DNA from: Microcaldota archaeon
Lineage (GTDB): Archaea > Micrarchaeota > Micrarchaeia > Anstonellales > J096
Assembly (NCBI GenBank): GCA_026396375.1
Contig: JAPLWW010000077.1
Coordinates: 1-9,218, forward strand
Direction: 5' to 3'
Length of the DNA stretch: 9,218 nucleotides
How positions within the stretch are numbered: the stretch's first letter is position 1; every line of letters begins with the position of its first letter. Below the pieces are notes generated by a model, which searched no databases, had not been told where the DNA came from, and saw only the letters and a program-made list of their open reading frames with translations. Shown here piece after piece: positions 1 to 6,714 of the stretch. Both the position numbers and the translations under genes were made by a program.

Positions 1-3000
1 GTGAACTGCCCATTCCATGTTGATGATCCATTGACAATTCCGTCAGCCGTTCCAATTATTGTTACATTATCTAATATTACATTCTTACTCAGAAAATTAT
101 TCGTTACATTTATCGTTCTTGAATAGGCTCTGATGTATGCTTTGCCACCAATAATTAAACTATAGAGTGTTAACGTCTCATTGACAGGGGTTATTGCTCC
201 TAAAGTTTCATTATTATCAATAATCAACTCACCATAATTAGAACTATCTTTAAGGTATATCGTTCCCGCTCCTGCTTTGTTGTTTCCTGTTCCTCCATAA
301 GCAGTAATCAAACCATTAAAATTCTTGGTTGTGTAATAGATAGCGATTCTTCCCCCGCCTCCAGCTGCTGCACCTGCATTATTCCCGCCATTCGCAGTTA
401 CAGATCCGTTTCCTTGCAAGTTGTTTGTAATTATGTAAACGCTTCCTCCGCTTCCTGCTCCTCCATAATAGCCATTCCAAACCGGCCCGTCCGATCCATC
501 TACTCTTATTGTTCCATTGTTCATGAATGTGTCAGTTATATTCAAGAAAACTGCTCCGCCGCCACTGCCACCTCCATTTGCAGACCCTCCTCCACCATTA
601 CCGCCATAACCCGCACCGCCACTCTGAGAAATTCCGGCACCAGGGCCTTTACCATTAGTCTGAGTGGAACCGCCAGAAAAACCCTTGCCAATCGCATTAA
701 TACTGCCGCCAGTCTCAATGGTTAAATTTCCAGCAGTAATGTTTATTGTCCTGTTGTAAACGGTATTGTTGACAATTATGCTTGCTCCATTCTTTACGGT
801 TATTATGTTGCATTCTACGTTATTGGATATCATATAGTTTGAGGTTACATTCCATTCTCCATTGGTTCCTCCTGGGCAGTTTGGATAGGATTTTATGGGA
901 CCTGAAACAGTTAAACTATTGCTGCAATTGGTTGTTCCATCCTGATACCCGTCATTGGGTGTTATGCAAGCTTGCCAGGTTTGCCCATTTGCCAGCTCCT
1001 GGGAAACAATGCGATCTGTTCTATTGTTGTATAATGCCTTGATCTGATCTGGTGATAATGCATAATTGTAAACAAAGGCATCATCAATAGATCCGTTGAA
1101 AAATGCGATGTCCGGTCCGTGGAAATCTCTTTTTCCGATCTTCAATGGCTCAAGGGTATTGCCAGAGCTCCCGGTTATTGTCTTGTTGTATACGGCAACG
1201 CCATTGTAGTACAATGTTGCGACAGAGCCATTCCACGTCAATGCAATATGCTGCCATCCAAGCTGGATAGTGTTGTTAACGCCTATTTCTCTTGCGTTGG
1301 CATCGTCATATGCGCCTACTCTTCCACGTAGGCTTTCATTCCAGATAAAAATCTCGTATCCCCTATAGGTGCTGTTTGCCTTATGGATAACCTTATGCTC
1401 TCCATCAGTCAAACTATTGGGTTTGATCCATGCCGCTAAAGTTATGCTTCCTTGGATTTGGAGATTTTCGGCATTTCCACAATCTATGTAATTATCTATC
1501 CCGTTAAACTGGTAAGCACCCTTTCCGTCATAACCTCCTGTCGCGTTCCATGTCGCTCCTGAAACGGTTCCGTTGTTGCCAAATCCGGAATAGTCCTTTG
1601 TGAAAGTGGAATTGCTCCCTCCCTCAAATGGCATGTTCAATACTGCAATGCTTTGCCCGTTTTTGTTCCAGTTGATGATATTCTTTACTGAATTTCCATC
1701 AGCGTCGTAGGTGGACTGGTTGTAGACAGTAAGATTCTCGGACGTGAGGTTGGTGCCAAGGGTGGAGTTGAGGATTGGCGTTCCTTGGGTTGGCGGATTG
1801 TTGCCAAGGCTTCTAATTATTAGATTGTTGCTGCAGCTGGTGCTTCCATCCGCGTATCCGTCATTGGGAGTCATGCATGCCTGCCAAGTCTGTCCCGCCG
1901 ACAGCTCCTGGGAAACGATTCTGTCCGTCCTGTTGTTGTATAATGCCTTGACCTGCTCGGGAGAAAGGCTTCTGTTGAATATGAAAACATCATCTATTAT
2001 ATTTCCTCCATAATAGTTTGATGGATATGATGGATATGGATCTATTTGCGCCCCTATATGAAGGTCTCGTGTCGATGGATACAGGTTTATGACTGATGAA
2101 CCCGAACTATAGGCTATGGTTTGTGCAACTCCGTCTATATACATTGTTGGGTTTGCTGTTCCGTTTTGTGCCACAACAGCATAATGGTGCCAGTTGGTGT
2201 CTGATACTCCTGATACCCCTCTCCATCCGCCTTTGTAAAAGAAATAGAACATGTTATTGTTTGCATTATTTAATCCAATCGCATAATTTGTTTCTCCTAC
2301 ACTCCAGTCCCCTCCTTTTTCCAGTATCATGTCTATAGAAAATCTTGTTCTTTTTACCCAAGCCGCCAAGGTTACTTGTTCAGTCAATATTAAATTTGGA
2401 TTATTGGGTATGCTGATATAATCATTCGATCCGTCAAACTGATATGCTCCTTTTCCGTCATAGCCTCCGATTGAGCTCCATGTCGCCCCATTCACTGTCC
2501 CGTTGTTCCCAAAGGCATAATCCCTTGTCCAGGTGGAATTGCTCCCTCCCTCAAACGGCATGTTCAAGACTGCAATCGGTTGCCCGTTTTTGTTCCAGTT
2601 GATGATATTCTTTACTGAATTTTCATCAGCGTCGTAGGTAGACTGGTTGTAGACAGTAAGATTCTCGGACGTGAGGTTGGTGCCAAAGGTGGAGTTGAGG
2701 ATCGGGGTTCCCTGGGTTGGAGGGGTATTTGCCTCGATTGTATAATAGCTTGCGTTTTTTGCCTTGCTTGAAGAAATGGATGGGTTTGAGGAATCTGCCG
2801 TTGAAGCAGAGCTGGAGCCTGAAGAAGAGCCCGAAGGCTTGGTTTTGGCCGGCTTTTCAGCGCTTATCGATGGGGCTGAATCCGAAGCTACCTTGTCAGC
2901 CGTCGAGACGTGGCCTATCGGCCCTGATCCGTCAGAATAAGTAAACATGTTTGCCAGGAGAAAGACTCCTATTATGGCTAATACGAATAGGATGTAGATT

Positions 3001-3026
3001 CCATAGAGCTTGAAGACATTTTTCAT
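1..3026 (-). CDS. Large surface protein with N-terminal membrane anchor, two tandem LamG units and a glycine-rich beta-helix-like region (C-terminus off the window)
   Basis: The minus-strand frame is open from an ATG at 3026 to the left edge (1008 full codons, no stop), so the gene is 3'-truncated by the window. Residues about 7-26 form one hydrophobic segment (signal peptide or anchor), followed by a Ser/Ala/Lys-rich linker (about 43-95). Two copies of a roughly 305-residue unit begin at 103 and 412. Each has a short PPTQGTPILNST stretch, a LamG/concanavalin A-like jelly roll (about 153-362 and 462-672; motifs YDGKGAYQF, AAWIK/AAWVK, W-H-AL/VV) and a Cys-containing module (W-Q-A-C-x-TPNDGY). 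From about 708 the protein becomes Gly/Asn-rich (poly-Gly about 775-829 and 855-895) with short Val/Ile/Asn strands, resembling parallel beta-helix. I count about 38 N-x-S/T sequons by eye. Inferred role: glycosylated, outward-facing, glycan-binding adhesin or envelope protein. LamG folds also occur in glycosidases, and I see no catalytic signature. It diverges from the 3090 gene. Confidence 0.9.
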   Translation of the reverse strand, partial: MKNVFKLYGIYILFVLAIIGVFLLANMFTYSDGSGPIGHVSTADKVASDSAPSISAEKPAKTKPSGSSSGSSSASTADSSNPSISSSKAKNASYYTIEANTPPTQGTPILNSTFGTNLTSENLTVYNQSTYDADENSVKNIINWNKNGQPIAVLNMPFEGGSNSTWTRDYAFGNNGTVNGATWSSIGGYDGKGAYQFDGSNDYISIPNNPNLILTEQVTLAAWVKRTRFSIDMILEKGGDWSVGETNYAIGLNNANNNMFYFFYKGGWRGVSGVSDTNWHHYAVVAQNGTANPTMYIDGVAQTIAYSSGSSVINLYPSTRDLHIGAQIDPYPSYPSNYYGGNIIDDVFIFNRSLSPEQVKALYNNRTDRIVSQELSAGQTWQACMTPNDGYADGSTSCSNNLIIRSLGNNPPTQGTPILNSTLGTNLTSENLTVYNQSTYDADGNSVKNIINWNKNGQSIAVLNMPFEGGSNSTFTKDYSGFGNNGTVSGATWNATGGYDGKGAYQFNGIDNYIDCGNAENLQIQGSITLAAWIKPNSLTDGEHKVIHKANSTYRGYEIFIWNESLRGRVGAYDDANAREIGVNNTIQLGWQHIALTWNGSVATLYYNGVAVYNKTITGSSGNTLEPLKIGKRDFHGPDIAFFNGSIDDAFVYNYALSPDQIKALYNNRTDRIVSQELANGQTWQACITPNDGYQDGTTNCSNSLTVSGPIKSYPNCPGGTNGEWNVTSNYMISNNVECNIITVKNGASIIVNNTVYNRTINITAGNLTIETGGSINAIGKGFSGGSTQTNGKGPGAGISQSGGAGYGGNGGGGSANGGGSGGGAVFLNITDTFMNNGTIRVDGSDGPVWNGYYGGAGSGGSVYIITNNLQGNGSVTANGGNNAGAAAGGGGRIAIYYTTKNFNGLITAYGGTGNNKAGAGTIYLKDSSNYGELIIDNNETLGAITPVNETLTLYSLIIGGKAYIRAYSRTINVTNNFLSKNVILDNVTIIGTADGIVNGSSTWNGQF
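919..1048 (-). repeat. Diverged direct repeat encoding the Cys-containing TPNDGY module, copy 2
   Basis: Encodes residues about 660-703 of the surface protein. The protein sequence is well kept (ALYNNRTDRIVSQEL, QTWQACITPNDGY, NCSNS), while many third positions differ from 1828-1957. This fits an older duplication of the whole LamG-plus-module unit. Confidence 0.75.
1606..1793 (-). repeat. 188-base direct repeat, copy 2 (inside the LamG gene)
   Basis: Second copy of the block at 2533-2720, offset by exactly 927 bases (309 codons), so the reading frame is kept. It encodes residues about 412-474, leading into the second LamG domain. Several differences are synonymous or conservative (for example Glu/Gly in the DADxNS segment). 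Confidence 0.9.
1828..1957 (-). repeat. Diverged direct repeat encoding the Cys-containing TPNDGY module, copy 1
   Basis: Encodes residues about 357-400 (ALYNNRTDRIVSQ, then the W-Q-A-C-M-TPNDGY module and a downstream Cys-Ser-Asn). It corresponds to 919-1048 at a 909-base offset. The 18-base difference from the 927-base offset of the other repeat reflects a six-codon length difference inside the LamG domains. Nucleotide identity is clearly lower than for the 188-base block. Confidence 0.75.
2533..2720 (-). repeat. 188-base direct repeat, copy 1 (inside the LamG gene)
   Basis: This stretch matches 1606-1793 without gaps. I count 11 differences over 188 bases, about 94% identity. It encodes residues about 103-165 of the surface protein, the linker and first strands leading into the first LamG domain. 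The rest of the two units is far more diverged, so this block was duplicated or homogenised recently. Confidence 0.9.
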
Positions 3027-3058
3027 GCTAACTGCCACATTATCCTTTTGTGACGAAG

Positions 3059-3069
3059 GGTTTAAAAAC
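3059..3069. promoter_or_regulatory. Shared TATA box between the divergent surface-protein and 3090 genes
   Basis: The 63-base divergent gap contains GGTTTAAAAAC, the only strong TATA-like element in it. Its centre (about 3064) is about 26 bases before the GTG at 3090, the spacing expected for a leaderless archaeal transcript. On the minus strand the same element is about 38 bases before the ATG at 3026, which would give a leader of roughly 12 bases. Initiation in both directions from one box is inferred. Confidence 0.6.
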
Positions 3070-3089
3070 AATGGATTTGAACTGCTATT

Positions 3090-3941
3090 GTGAAGGCTTA
3101 TATAACCTTTGTGCTTGTGATCCTCATCCTTGCGTCGCTGATATCCATGGATGTCCTGCTAAACTCGATCGGCAGGGAAAAAAGCCCGATCTTGACCCAG
3201 GAAAAGATGTTTTACAGCAATATTGAGAACAATCAGAGGATAGAGGAGGCAGCAATGGCAGGGAGTGCGATAGGGATAAGCCTTTATGTGAAATACAAGG
3301 AAGCCGAGCTTGCTGTCGAGGCCCTTGAGACAGGGGGGACTGCTGTTCCGGCTGATGTTGCAAAAAGCATTGATCTCAAGGAAATGGAAAACTGGTCGGA
3401 CGCAGGGGTCTTGATAGGATTGGCTAGCCTGAACAACAACAATGACATCGGAGGCCACGGGTTCTACTGCACCTGGGCAACAGACGCTGAAATAAAGGAT
3501 AACCTCAACTATATTGCAAGCAACGGGGTTTTGACGTTGCCTGTAAAGACAAAAAGCCTTAACCTTGAGAACTGCCCAATGCTTCCCCACAGCCAGATAA
3601 GCTTCACGGAAAATGCCGAGGATCTGCCAATAGATGAGATGGAAAAGGGAAACCTGAGCGCATTGAACGTTTCGGTTGTCCTTTATGACGAGGAAAAGCC
3701 CGGCAATGGATTCAGGAAAGGAAGGGTAGCAAGCGTGTATTACGACAAGGAGTCAAACACAGCAAGCATAGTCACTTTCCCTGAAACAAGGAGGATAGAT
3801 GCGCCTTATATGAGCGAAACGGTTATGACTAAGACGATAACAAACCAATTCACCAGCTTTTTCAACGTGCTTTATGACCAATACGGGATAATCACAAACG
3901 AGACAATCTCCATAAAGCTGATCAATGGCTCCCTTCAATGA
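3090..3941 (+). CDS. Hypothetical exported or membrane-anchored protein
   Basis: A 283-residue protein that I do not recognise. It starts with GTG at 3090; an in-frame TGA at 3078-3080 rules out a longer start except for the intervening ATT, and a TATA box 26 bases upstream supports GTG. Residues about 4-24 are a strongly hydrophobic helix after a single Lys (signal anchor or signal peptide), followed by a charged, probably helical stretch (about 35-80). The remainder is mixed alpha/beta with two cysteines (C127, C162) that could form a disulfide outside the cell, and several N-x-S/T sequons (around 101, 188, 193, 270 and 279). It is divergent from the LamG surface gene and probably shares its promoter, suggesting an envelope role. 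Its last 20 bases overlap the 3' end of trxB on the other strand. Confidence 0.8.
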   Translation: MKAYITFVLVILILASLISMDVLLNSIGREKSPILTQEKMFYSNIENNQRIEEAAMAGSAIGISLYVKYKEAELAVEALETGGTAVPADVAKSIDLKEMENWSDAGVLIGLASLNNNNDIGGHGFYCTWATDAEIKDNLNYIASNGVLTLPVKTKSLNLENCPMLPHSQISFTENAEDLPIDEMEKGNLSALNVSVVLYDEEKPGNGFRKGRVASVYYDKESNTASIVTFPETRRIDAPYMSETVMTKTITNQFTSFFNVLYDQYGIITNETISIKLINGSLQ

Positions 3942-4893
3942 ACTTCTCCGCCTCATGGGCCGCTATCGCCCCGTCCCCTGACGCGGTTATTGCCTGCTTG
4001 AACGGGCTTTTCCTGACATCCCCTGCTGCATAAAGGCCCTTTGTCCTTGTTTCCATCCTCTCGTTTGTCATGATATAGCCTTGCTCGTCAAGGTCAGCCA
4101 GATCCTTGACCAGATCTGAATTTGGATCCATGCCGACATAGACAAAGATCCCGTCGCATGGAACATCTGAAATAATATTTGTCTTTGTGTTTTTTATCCT
4201 TAGCCCTGTAAGAGTTTCATTTCCAAGAACCTCGACAGCCTCCGAATCCCAGATATAGGAGATATTCTTATTCGCAAAGGCCCTGTCCTGGATGACCTTG
4301 TCTGCCTTGAGCTTGTCTCTTCTATGCATGATGGTTACCTTGCCTGCGAATTTTGTGAGGTAAAGGGCTTCCTCGACTGCGGAATTTCCTCCTCCTATGA
4401 CAATGATATTCTTGCCCTTGAAGAAAGGCGCATCGCAGACTGCGCAGAAGCTCACTCCCTTGCCAAAGAACTTGTCCTCCCCTGGAACTCCAAGCTTCTT
4501 GAATCTTGCGCCTGCTGCAAAAATTATTGCCTTTGTAGAATATTTTCCCTTGCCTGTCTCGATCTGCTTCAGCTTTCCGCTGTCCTTTATTGATTTGACA
4601 GTCTCGCCCAGATTGATGATGGCTCCGAAGGATTCTGCTGCTTTTTTCATGGACTGCCCAAGCCCTTCCCCGCTTATCCTCTCTATCCCGGGATAATCCT
4701 CGACAGAGCTTGTTGTTGCAATCTGCCCTCCTGGGACAATGCCCTTGTCAATGACAACAGCCTTCAATTTTGCCCTTGAGGCATATATTGCTGAAGCCAG
4801 CCCCGCAGGTCCTGCTCCAATTATGACAACATCAAACTCCCCGCCTGACGGCTGAGATGAGCCTTTCGCATATGAAATATCAAACATTCCCAT
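3922..4893 (-). CDS. trxB: Thioredoxin reductase (NADPH, FAD flavoprotein)
   Basis: A 323-residue enzyme of the low-molecular-weight class II pyridine nucleotide-disulfide oxidoreductases. It moves electrons from NADPH through FAD and a redox disulfide to thioredoxin in the cytoplasm. Visible motifs: FAD-binding GAGPAG (26-31), PGGQI (54-58), the redox-active CAVC (150-153) followed by DAP, the NADPH-binding GGGNSAVEEA (167-176) and HRRD (190-193, which favours NADPH), and the C-terminal FAD motif AAGD (289-292). Length and motif order match the family. The family's usual CATC is CAVC here, a tolerated change. The ATG at 4893 lies 26 bases from the TATA centre at 4919, fitting a leaderless mRNA; a second ATG two codons later is possible. 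There is a short extension (about 19 residues) before the first FAD strand. Its 3' end overlaps the convergent 3090-3941 gene. Confidence 0.95.
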   Translation of the reverse strand: MGMFDISYAKGSSQPSGGEFDVVIIGAGPAGLASAIYASRAKLKAVVIDKGIVPGGQIATTSSVEDYPGIERISGEGLGQSMKKAAESFGAIINLGETVKSIKDSGKLKQIETGKGKYSTKAIIFAAGARFKKLGVPGEDKFFGKGVSFCAVCDAPFFKGKNIIVIGGGNSAVEEALYLTKFAGKVTIMHRRDKLKADKVIQDRAFANKNISYIWDSEAVEVLGNETLTGLRIKNTKTNIISDVPCDGIFVYVGMDPNSDLVKDLADLDEQGYIMTNERMETRTKGLYAAGDVRKSPFKQAITASGDGAIAAHEAEKFIEGSH

Positions 4894-4907
4894 GAAATAA
4901 GATTGAC

Positions 4908-4931
4908 CCTAACCGTTTTAAACTGTTTAGG
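4908..4931. promoter_or_regulatory. Near-symmetric bidirectional promoter for trxB and the DUF2085/malic enzyme unit
   Basis: The core GTTTTAAAC (4915-4923) is flanked by an inverted repeat CCTAA (4908-4912) and TTAGG (4927-4931). Its centre at about 4919 is 26 bases from the trxB ATG (4893) and 26 bases from the ATG at 4945, exactly the archaeal TATA-to-start spacing for leaderless transcripts on both sides. Both transcripts are inferred to start at or next to their start codons. Confidence 0.7.
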
Positions 4932-4944
4932 CAAAACAAAGCCA

Positions 4945-5562
4945 ATGAAATTTAATCTGGGGACAAAGGAAAAGCTGATAATAGCAATTGCCTTGGTCAA
5001 CCTGATAATACTTTTGCCGCTGGTGGCAGTGCCGCTTTATTACAACAACAGCCTTGCTGCGGCAATAGTGTACAATGTTTATGGCCCAACGTGCCACCAG
5101 TACATCGAAAGGAGCCTTTGCTTCTTCAATTCAAACAATTCCTGGAGCCTTGGGGAATGCATAGAAAATACCAGTGCCCATCCTATTGTGAAAACGCTTT
5201 ATACCATGTCAAAGCTGAACTATTCGGGGCCGTTCTTCTATGACAAGGCAAATATTGGGGCAGACAGGTCCGAGGCAGTTTATTACGATGGCAAGACTGG
5301 ATACAAGATGCCTGCATGCTCGCGAGACTTCGGAATCTACCTCGGAGCTTTCATTGGAATAATATTGTTTGTCATTATCGGAAAAAGGTTTGGGGTTGTC
5401 TCGCTTCCTGTCTATCTGGTATTCCTGGTTCCTTTGGTCATAGACGGGTTTGCGCAACTGCTGTTAAACTATGAGTCAACAAACCTGATAAGAGTAATGA
5501 CAGGATTGATAGCAGGATCCGCATCAACAATAGCTTTGCTTAGCCTGATGTTCAACAAATAG
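4945..5562 (+). CDS. DUF2085-family polytopic membrane protein
   Basis: A 205-residue membrane protein from the ATG at 4945. I prefer this over the in-frame TTG at 4903 because the TATA box (4915-4923) would lie inside the longer ORF and sits 26 bases before this ATG. Hydrophobic segments lie at about 11-32, 129-146, 150-168 and 182-203. DUF2085 hallmarks: TCHQ with a following ERS (49-57), MPACSRDFGIYLG (122-134) where the family usually has a CARCTG-like signature, P-LVIDGFAQ (163-171) and the ESTNLIRVMTGL stretch (177-188). The second Cys of the usual CxxC is Asp here. Between the first helix and the PACSRD motif there is a long loop with extra cysteines (C59, C72) and sequons, probably outside the cell. 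The molecular function of DUF2085 is not known to me. It lies 8 bases before the malic enzyme gene, so the two are probably co-transcribed. Confidence 0.85.
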   Translation: MKFNLGTKEKLIIAIALVNLIILLPLVAVPLYYNNSLAAAIVYNVYGPTCHQYIERSLCFFNSNNSWSLGECIENTSAHPIVKTLYTMSKLNYSGPFFYDKANIGADRSEAVYYDGKTGYKMPACSRDFGIYLGAFIGIILFVIIGKRFGVVSLPVYLVFLVPLVIDGFAQLLLNYESTNLIRVMTGLIAGSASTIALLSLMFNK

Positions 5563-5570
5563 ATGATAAT

Positions 5571-6701
5571 ATGGAAAACGAAAACGCCTTGGAAGTCCAC
5601 AGAAACCTGAAGGGAAAGATAACCGTAAGGGAAAAAAGGAAGATCTCAACAATGAAAGACCTTGCAGTGCTTTACACTCCAGGTGTTGCAGAGCCTTGCA
5701 AGGCAATAGCAAAGGACAAGTCTTTAGCCTATGAATACACCATGAAGGGAAATACAGTGGCCATTGTCACAGACGGAACAAGGGTCCTTGGCCTGGGGGA
5801 CATCGGCCCTGAGGCTGCATTGCCTGTCATGGAAGGAAAGGCATTGATCATGCAGCAGTTTGGGAACATAGACGCGTTTCCCATTTGCTTGGATACCAAG
5901 GATCCTGAGCAGATAATAATGATAACCAAGGCCATTGCCCCTGTTTTTGGGGCAATCAACCTTGAGGACATTGAAACGCCTAAAGTATTTTACATTGAAA
6001 AAAGGCTTACTGATGAGCTGGACATCCCTGTTTTCCATGATGACCAGCACGGAACCGCGATGGTTGTTTTGGCAGGATTGTACAATGCCCTGAAGGTGGT
6101 TGGAAAAAGCAATGATTGCAAGATAGGGATAGTCGGGGCAGGAAGTGCAGGATACGCAATAGCAAAGCTGCTCAACGCCGCAGGATTCAGGGATATTGTT
6201 GTTTTTGACAGCCAGGGCGCGATTTACATGGAAAGGCCTGAGCTTGAGGAATACAAGGAGATTTTGGCCAGCTTCAACAGCTCGGGATTCAAGGGAAAAA
6301 TAGGCGAGTTCAAGGGAGCCGATGTCATAATCTCCGCAGCATCGCCAAAGGCCCTGCCGATTGAAACGATAAAGATGATGAGCAAGCCGAATGTTGTTTT
6401 CGCGCTTTCCAATCCGATCCCGGAAGTGTCTTTGGACCAGGCAAAGGAATTGCAGATAGACGTTTTCGGAACAGGAAGGAGCGATTACCCAAACCAGATA
6501 AACAATGCAGTGTGCTTCCCGGGATTCCTGAGGGCGTTGCTTGACCTTAGGGTCAAAAAGATAACCAACGAAATGAAGATAGCAGCAGCAAAGGGAATTG
6601 CTGAAACAGTCCAGAATCCCAGTAAAGAGAAAATAATCCCTGACGCGTTTGACAAGAATGTGAAGGACAATATAGTCAGAAGGGTCAAGGAGGTTGTCTA
6701 G
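5571..6701 (+). CDS. Malic enzyme (malate dehydrogenase, oxaloacetate-decarboxylating)
   Basis: A 376-residue short-form prokaryotic malic enzyme, converting malate to pyruvate and CO2 with reduction of NAD(P)+. Residues 31-43 hold the LAVLYTPGVAEPC signature with catalytic Tyr35. Lys90 in EGKALIMQQFG is the usual catalytic lysine. Metal and substrate ligands are in LEDIE (131-135) and FHDDQHGTA (155-163). The Rossmann motif GAGSAG is at 189-194, followed by an acidic residue (D213) at the end of the second strand that is compatible with NAD+ use. SNPIPE (280-285) and GRSDYPNQ (302-309) complete the family pattern. No C-terminal phosphotransacetylase domain is present. It is the second gene after the DUF2085 protein (8-base gap, weak GATGAT upstream), so expression is likely driven from the promoter at 4908-4931. 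It ends 13 bases before the convergent fic gene. Confidence 0.95.
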   Translation: MENENALEVHRNLKGKITVREKRKISTMKDLAVLYTPGVAEPCKAIAKDKSLAYEYTMKGNTVAIVTDGTRVLGLGDIGPEAALPVMEGKALIMQQFGNIDAFPICLDTKDPEQIIMITKAIAPVFGAINLEDIETPKVFYIEKRLTDELDIPVFHDDQHGTAMVVLAGLYNALKVVGKSNDCKIGIVGAGSAGYAIAKLLNAAGFRDIVVFDSQGAIYMERPELEEYKEILASFNSSGFKGKIGEFKGADVIISAASPKALPIETIKMMSKPNVVFALSNPIPEVSLDQAKELQIDVFGTGRSDYPNQINNAVCFPGFLRALLDLRVKKITNEMKIAAAKGIAETVQNPSKEKIIPDAFDKNVKDNIVRRVKEVV

Positions 6702-6714
6702 GCATTTGAACGGA

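Noticed and set aside
414..2944. Several plus-strand ORFs of 70-103 codons on the left side
   Set aside because: All lie opposite the continuous minus-strand LamG gene, whose domains and repeats are unmistakable; their translations are low in coherence.
3071..3073. ATG at 3071 as the start of the exported protein
   Set aside because: It is in a different frame from the 283-codon ORF and only a few bases from the TATA box.
3124..3590. Minus-strand ORFs inside the 3090-3941 gene
   Set aside because: The plus-strand frame has a leaderless-type promoter, a signal-anchor helix and a balanced composition; the opposite frames are shadow ORFs rich in Ser/Pro/Cys.
4903..4944. TTG start at 4903 extending the DUF2085 protein by 14 residues
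   Set aside because: It would place the TATA box inside the coding region, and the ATG at 4945 is exactly 26 bases from the TATA centre and is followed by a typical pre-helix sequence.
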